In this document: in pieces, positions 63,185-64,000 of the stretch
Layout of the letters: each line of letters begins with the position of its first letter
Numbering within the stretch: the stretch's first letter is position 1
Assembly: GCA_020152595.1 (NCBI GenBank)
Contig: JAIGNY010002217.1
Span: 766,001-830,000, forward strand
Length of the DNA stretch: 64,000 nt
Reading direction: 5' to 3'
DNA from: Chiridota heheva
Lineage: Eukaryota > Echinodermata > Holothuroidea > Apodida > Chiridotidae
The notes under the pieces: generated by a model
Told to the model about the DNA's origin: nothing
Databases searched by the model: none
What the model saw: only the letters and a program-made list of their open reading frames with translations
Position numbers and translations under genes: made by a program

Positions 63185-64000
63185 TTGTTGGGTGGGTGGA
63201 GTTCTAGTTCGCGGCTTTGGGGTGGTGGGTGCGCGGTAATTGGATTTGGGGTTGAATGTATGGTGGGTGCGAAAGGCTGTGATGGGAAGGACTGTTGGTT
63301 GATAGGATTTGGTGAGTGTTTGAATGGTGGATGTTGAGAACGGTGATGAACGATGGGAGGGTTGGATGGTGGGTGTGTAGGATGGTGGGTGTGTAGGATG
63401 GTGGGTGTGTAGGATGGTGGGTGTGTAGGATGGTGGATGTTGGGTGTGAAGGATGGTGGGTGTGTAGGATGGTTGGTGTTTAGGATAGTAGTGTAGGTGG
63501 TGGGTGTGGATGGTGGGTGTGGATGATGGGTGTGGATGGTGGGTGGGAATGGTGAATGGGGATGGTGGGTGTGGATGGTGGGTGGGAATGGTGAATGGGG
63601 ATGGTGGGTGTGGATGGTGGGTGTGGATGATGCGTGTGGATGGTTGGTGGAGATGGTGGGTGTGGATGGTTGGTGTGAATGGTTGGTTGAGATAGTGGGT
63701 TGGGATAGTGGGTTGGGATGGTGGGTGGCGATGGTGGGTGGGGATGGTGGGTGGGGATGGTGGGTGGGATGGTGGGTGGGATGGGTGGGGGGTGGGGATG
63801 GTGGGGATGGGTGGGATGGTGGGTGGGGATGGTGGGTGGGGATGGTGGGTGGGGATGGTGGGTGGGGATGGTGGGTGGGGATGGTGGGTGGGGATGGTGG
63901 GTGGGGATGGTGGGTGGGGATGGTGGGTGGTGGGGATGGTGGGTGGGGATGGTGGGGGATGGTGGGTGGGGATGGTGGGTGGGGATGGTGGGTGGGGATG
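63185..64000. repeat. G-rich minisatellite, 13-bp unit GGTGGGTGGGGAT
   Basis: Degenerate at the left (GGATGGTGGGTGTGTA variants) and nearly homogeneous from about 63720 to the window end, where it continues beyond the edge. The strand is strongly G-rich with closely spaced G-runs. Confidence 0.95.

Overview
The window looks like intron-rich, AT-rich animal nuclear DNA crowded with repeats. Split Ig-domain exons with phase-1 introns, L2/CR1-like LINEs, tRNA-derived SINEs and several families of short inverted-repeat transposons suggest a marine invertebrate deuterostome, perhaps an echinoderm. The species is an inference. There are no bacterial-type genes, CRISPR arrays or rRNA genes. Most open frames longer than 60 codons are chance frames or microsatellite translations.

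The only host genes I can support lie on the minus strand and belong to the immunoglobulin superfamily (IgSF). Unit A (about 22.28 kb down to 7.22 kb) is a nearly complete receptor gene. It has a 5'UTR/signal-peptide exon, two exons forming a V-like Ig domain, one exon with an I-set Ig domain, a transmembrane exon, and a final exon with a short tail carrying one tyrosine motif. Unit B (about 30.06 to 28.68 kb) is an Ig remnant: a canonical Ig exon missing one base, with a more doubtful Ig-like segment upstream. Unit C (57.25 to 52.77 kb) is the 3' half of another receptor: a 12-nt microexon, a transmembrane exon, and five cytoplasmic exons whose phases all agree. Its roughly 120-residue tail ends with two ITIM-type motifs (VIYQAV and SLYTDI) plus a YxxM motif. 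Its ectodomain was not found and probably lies beyond 64 kb. Together these look like a cluster of putative inhibitory cell-surface receptors, which is the most interesting content of the window.

Layout. 0-7.2 kb: repeats downstream of A, including a 155-bp satellite. 7.2-22.3 kb: gene A, with introns holding a 22-bp satellite, a 21-bp minisatellite, SINEs and a long TA tract. 22.7-28.2 kb: LINE fragment, MITEs, a hAT-like element and degenerate A/T-rich repeats. 28.7-30.1 kb: unit B. 31-32.5 kb: a foldback element and a TIR element. 33-44.4 kb: satellites, a large inverted element built of minisatellites, a 61-bp satellite, an uninterrupted (ATT)n tract of about 440 bp and (CAG)31. 46.7-50.3 kb: a nearly full-length LINE. 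51.1-51.9 kb: a hAT-like element. 52.8-57.2 kb: unit C. 59.7-63.2 kb: SINE and LINE remnants. 63.2 kb to the end: a G-rich minisatellite that runs out of the window.

If the gene models hold, A and C encode type I membrane proteins. Their Ig domains would bind ligands outside the cell. C's phosphotyrosine motifs would recruit SH2-domain phosphatases, making it an inhibitory receptor, and A's short tail could signal weakly or act as a partner. Ligands and partners cannot be read from this sequence.
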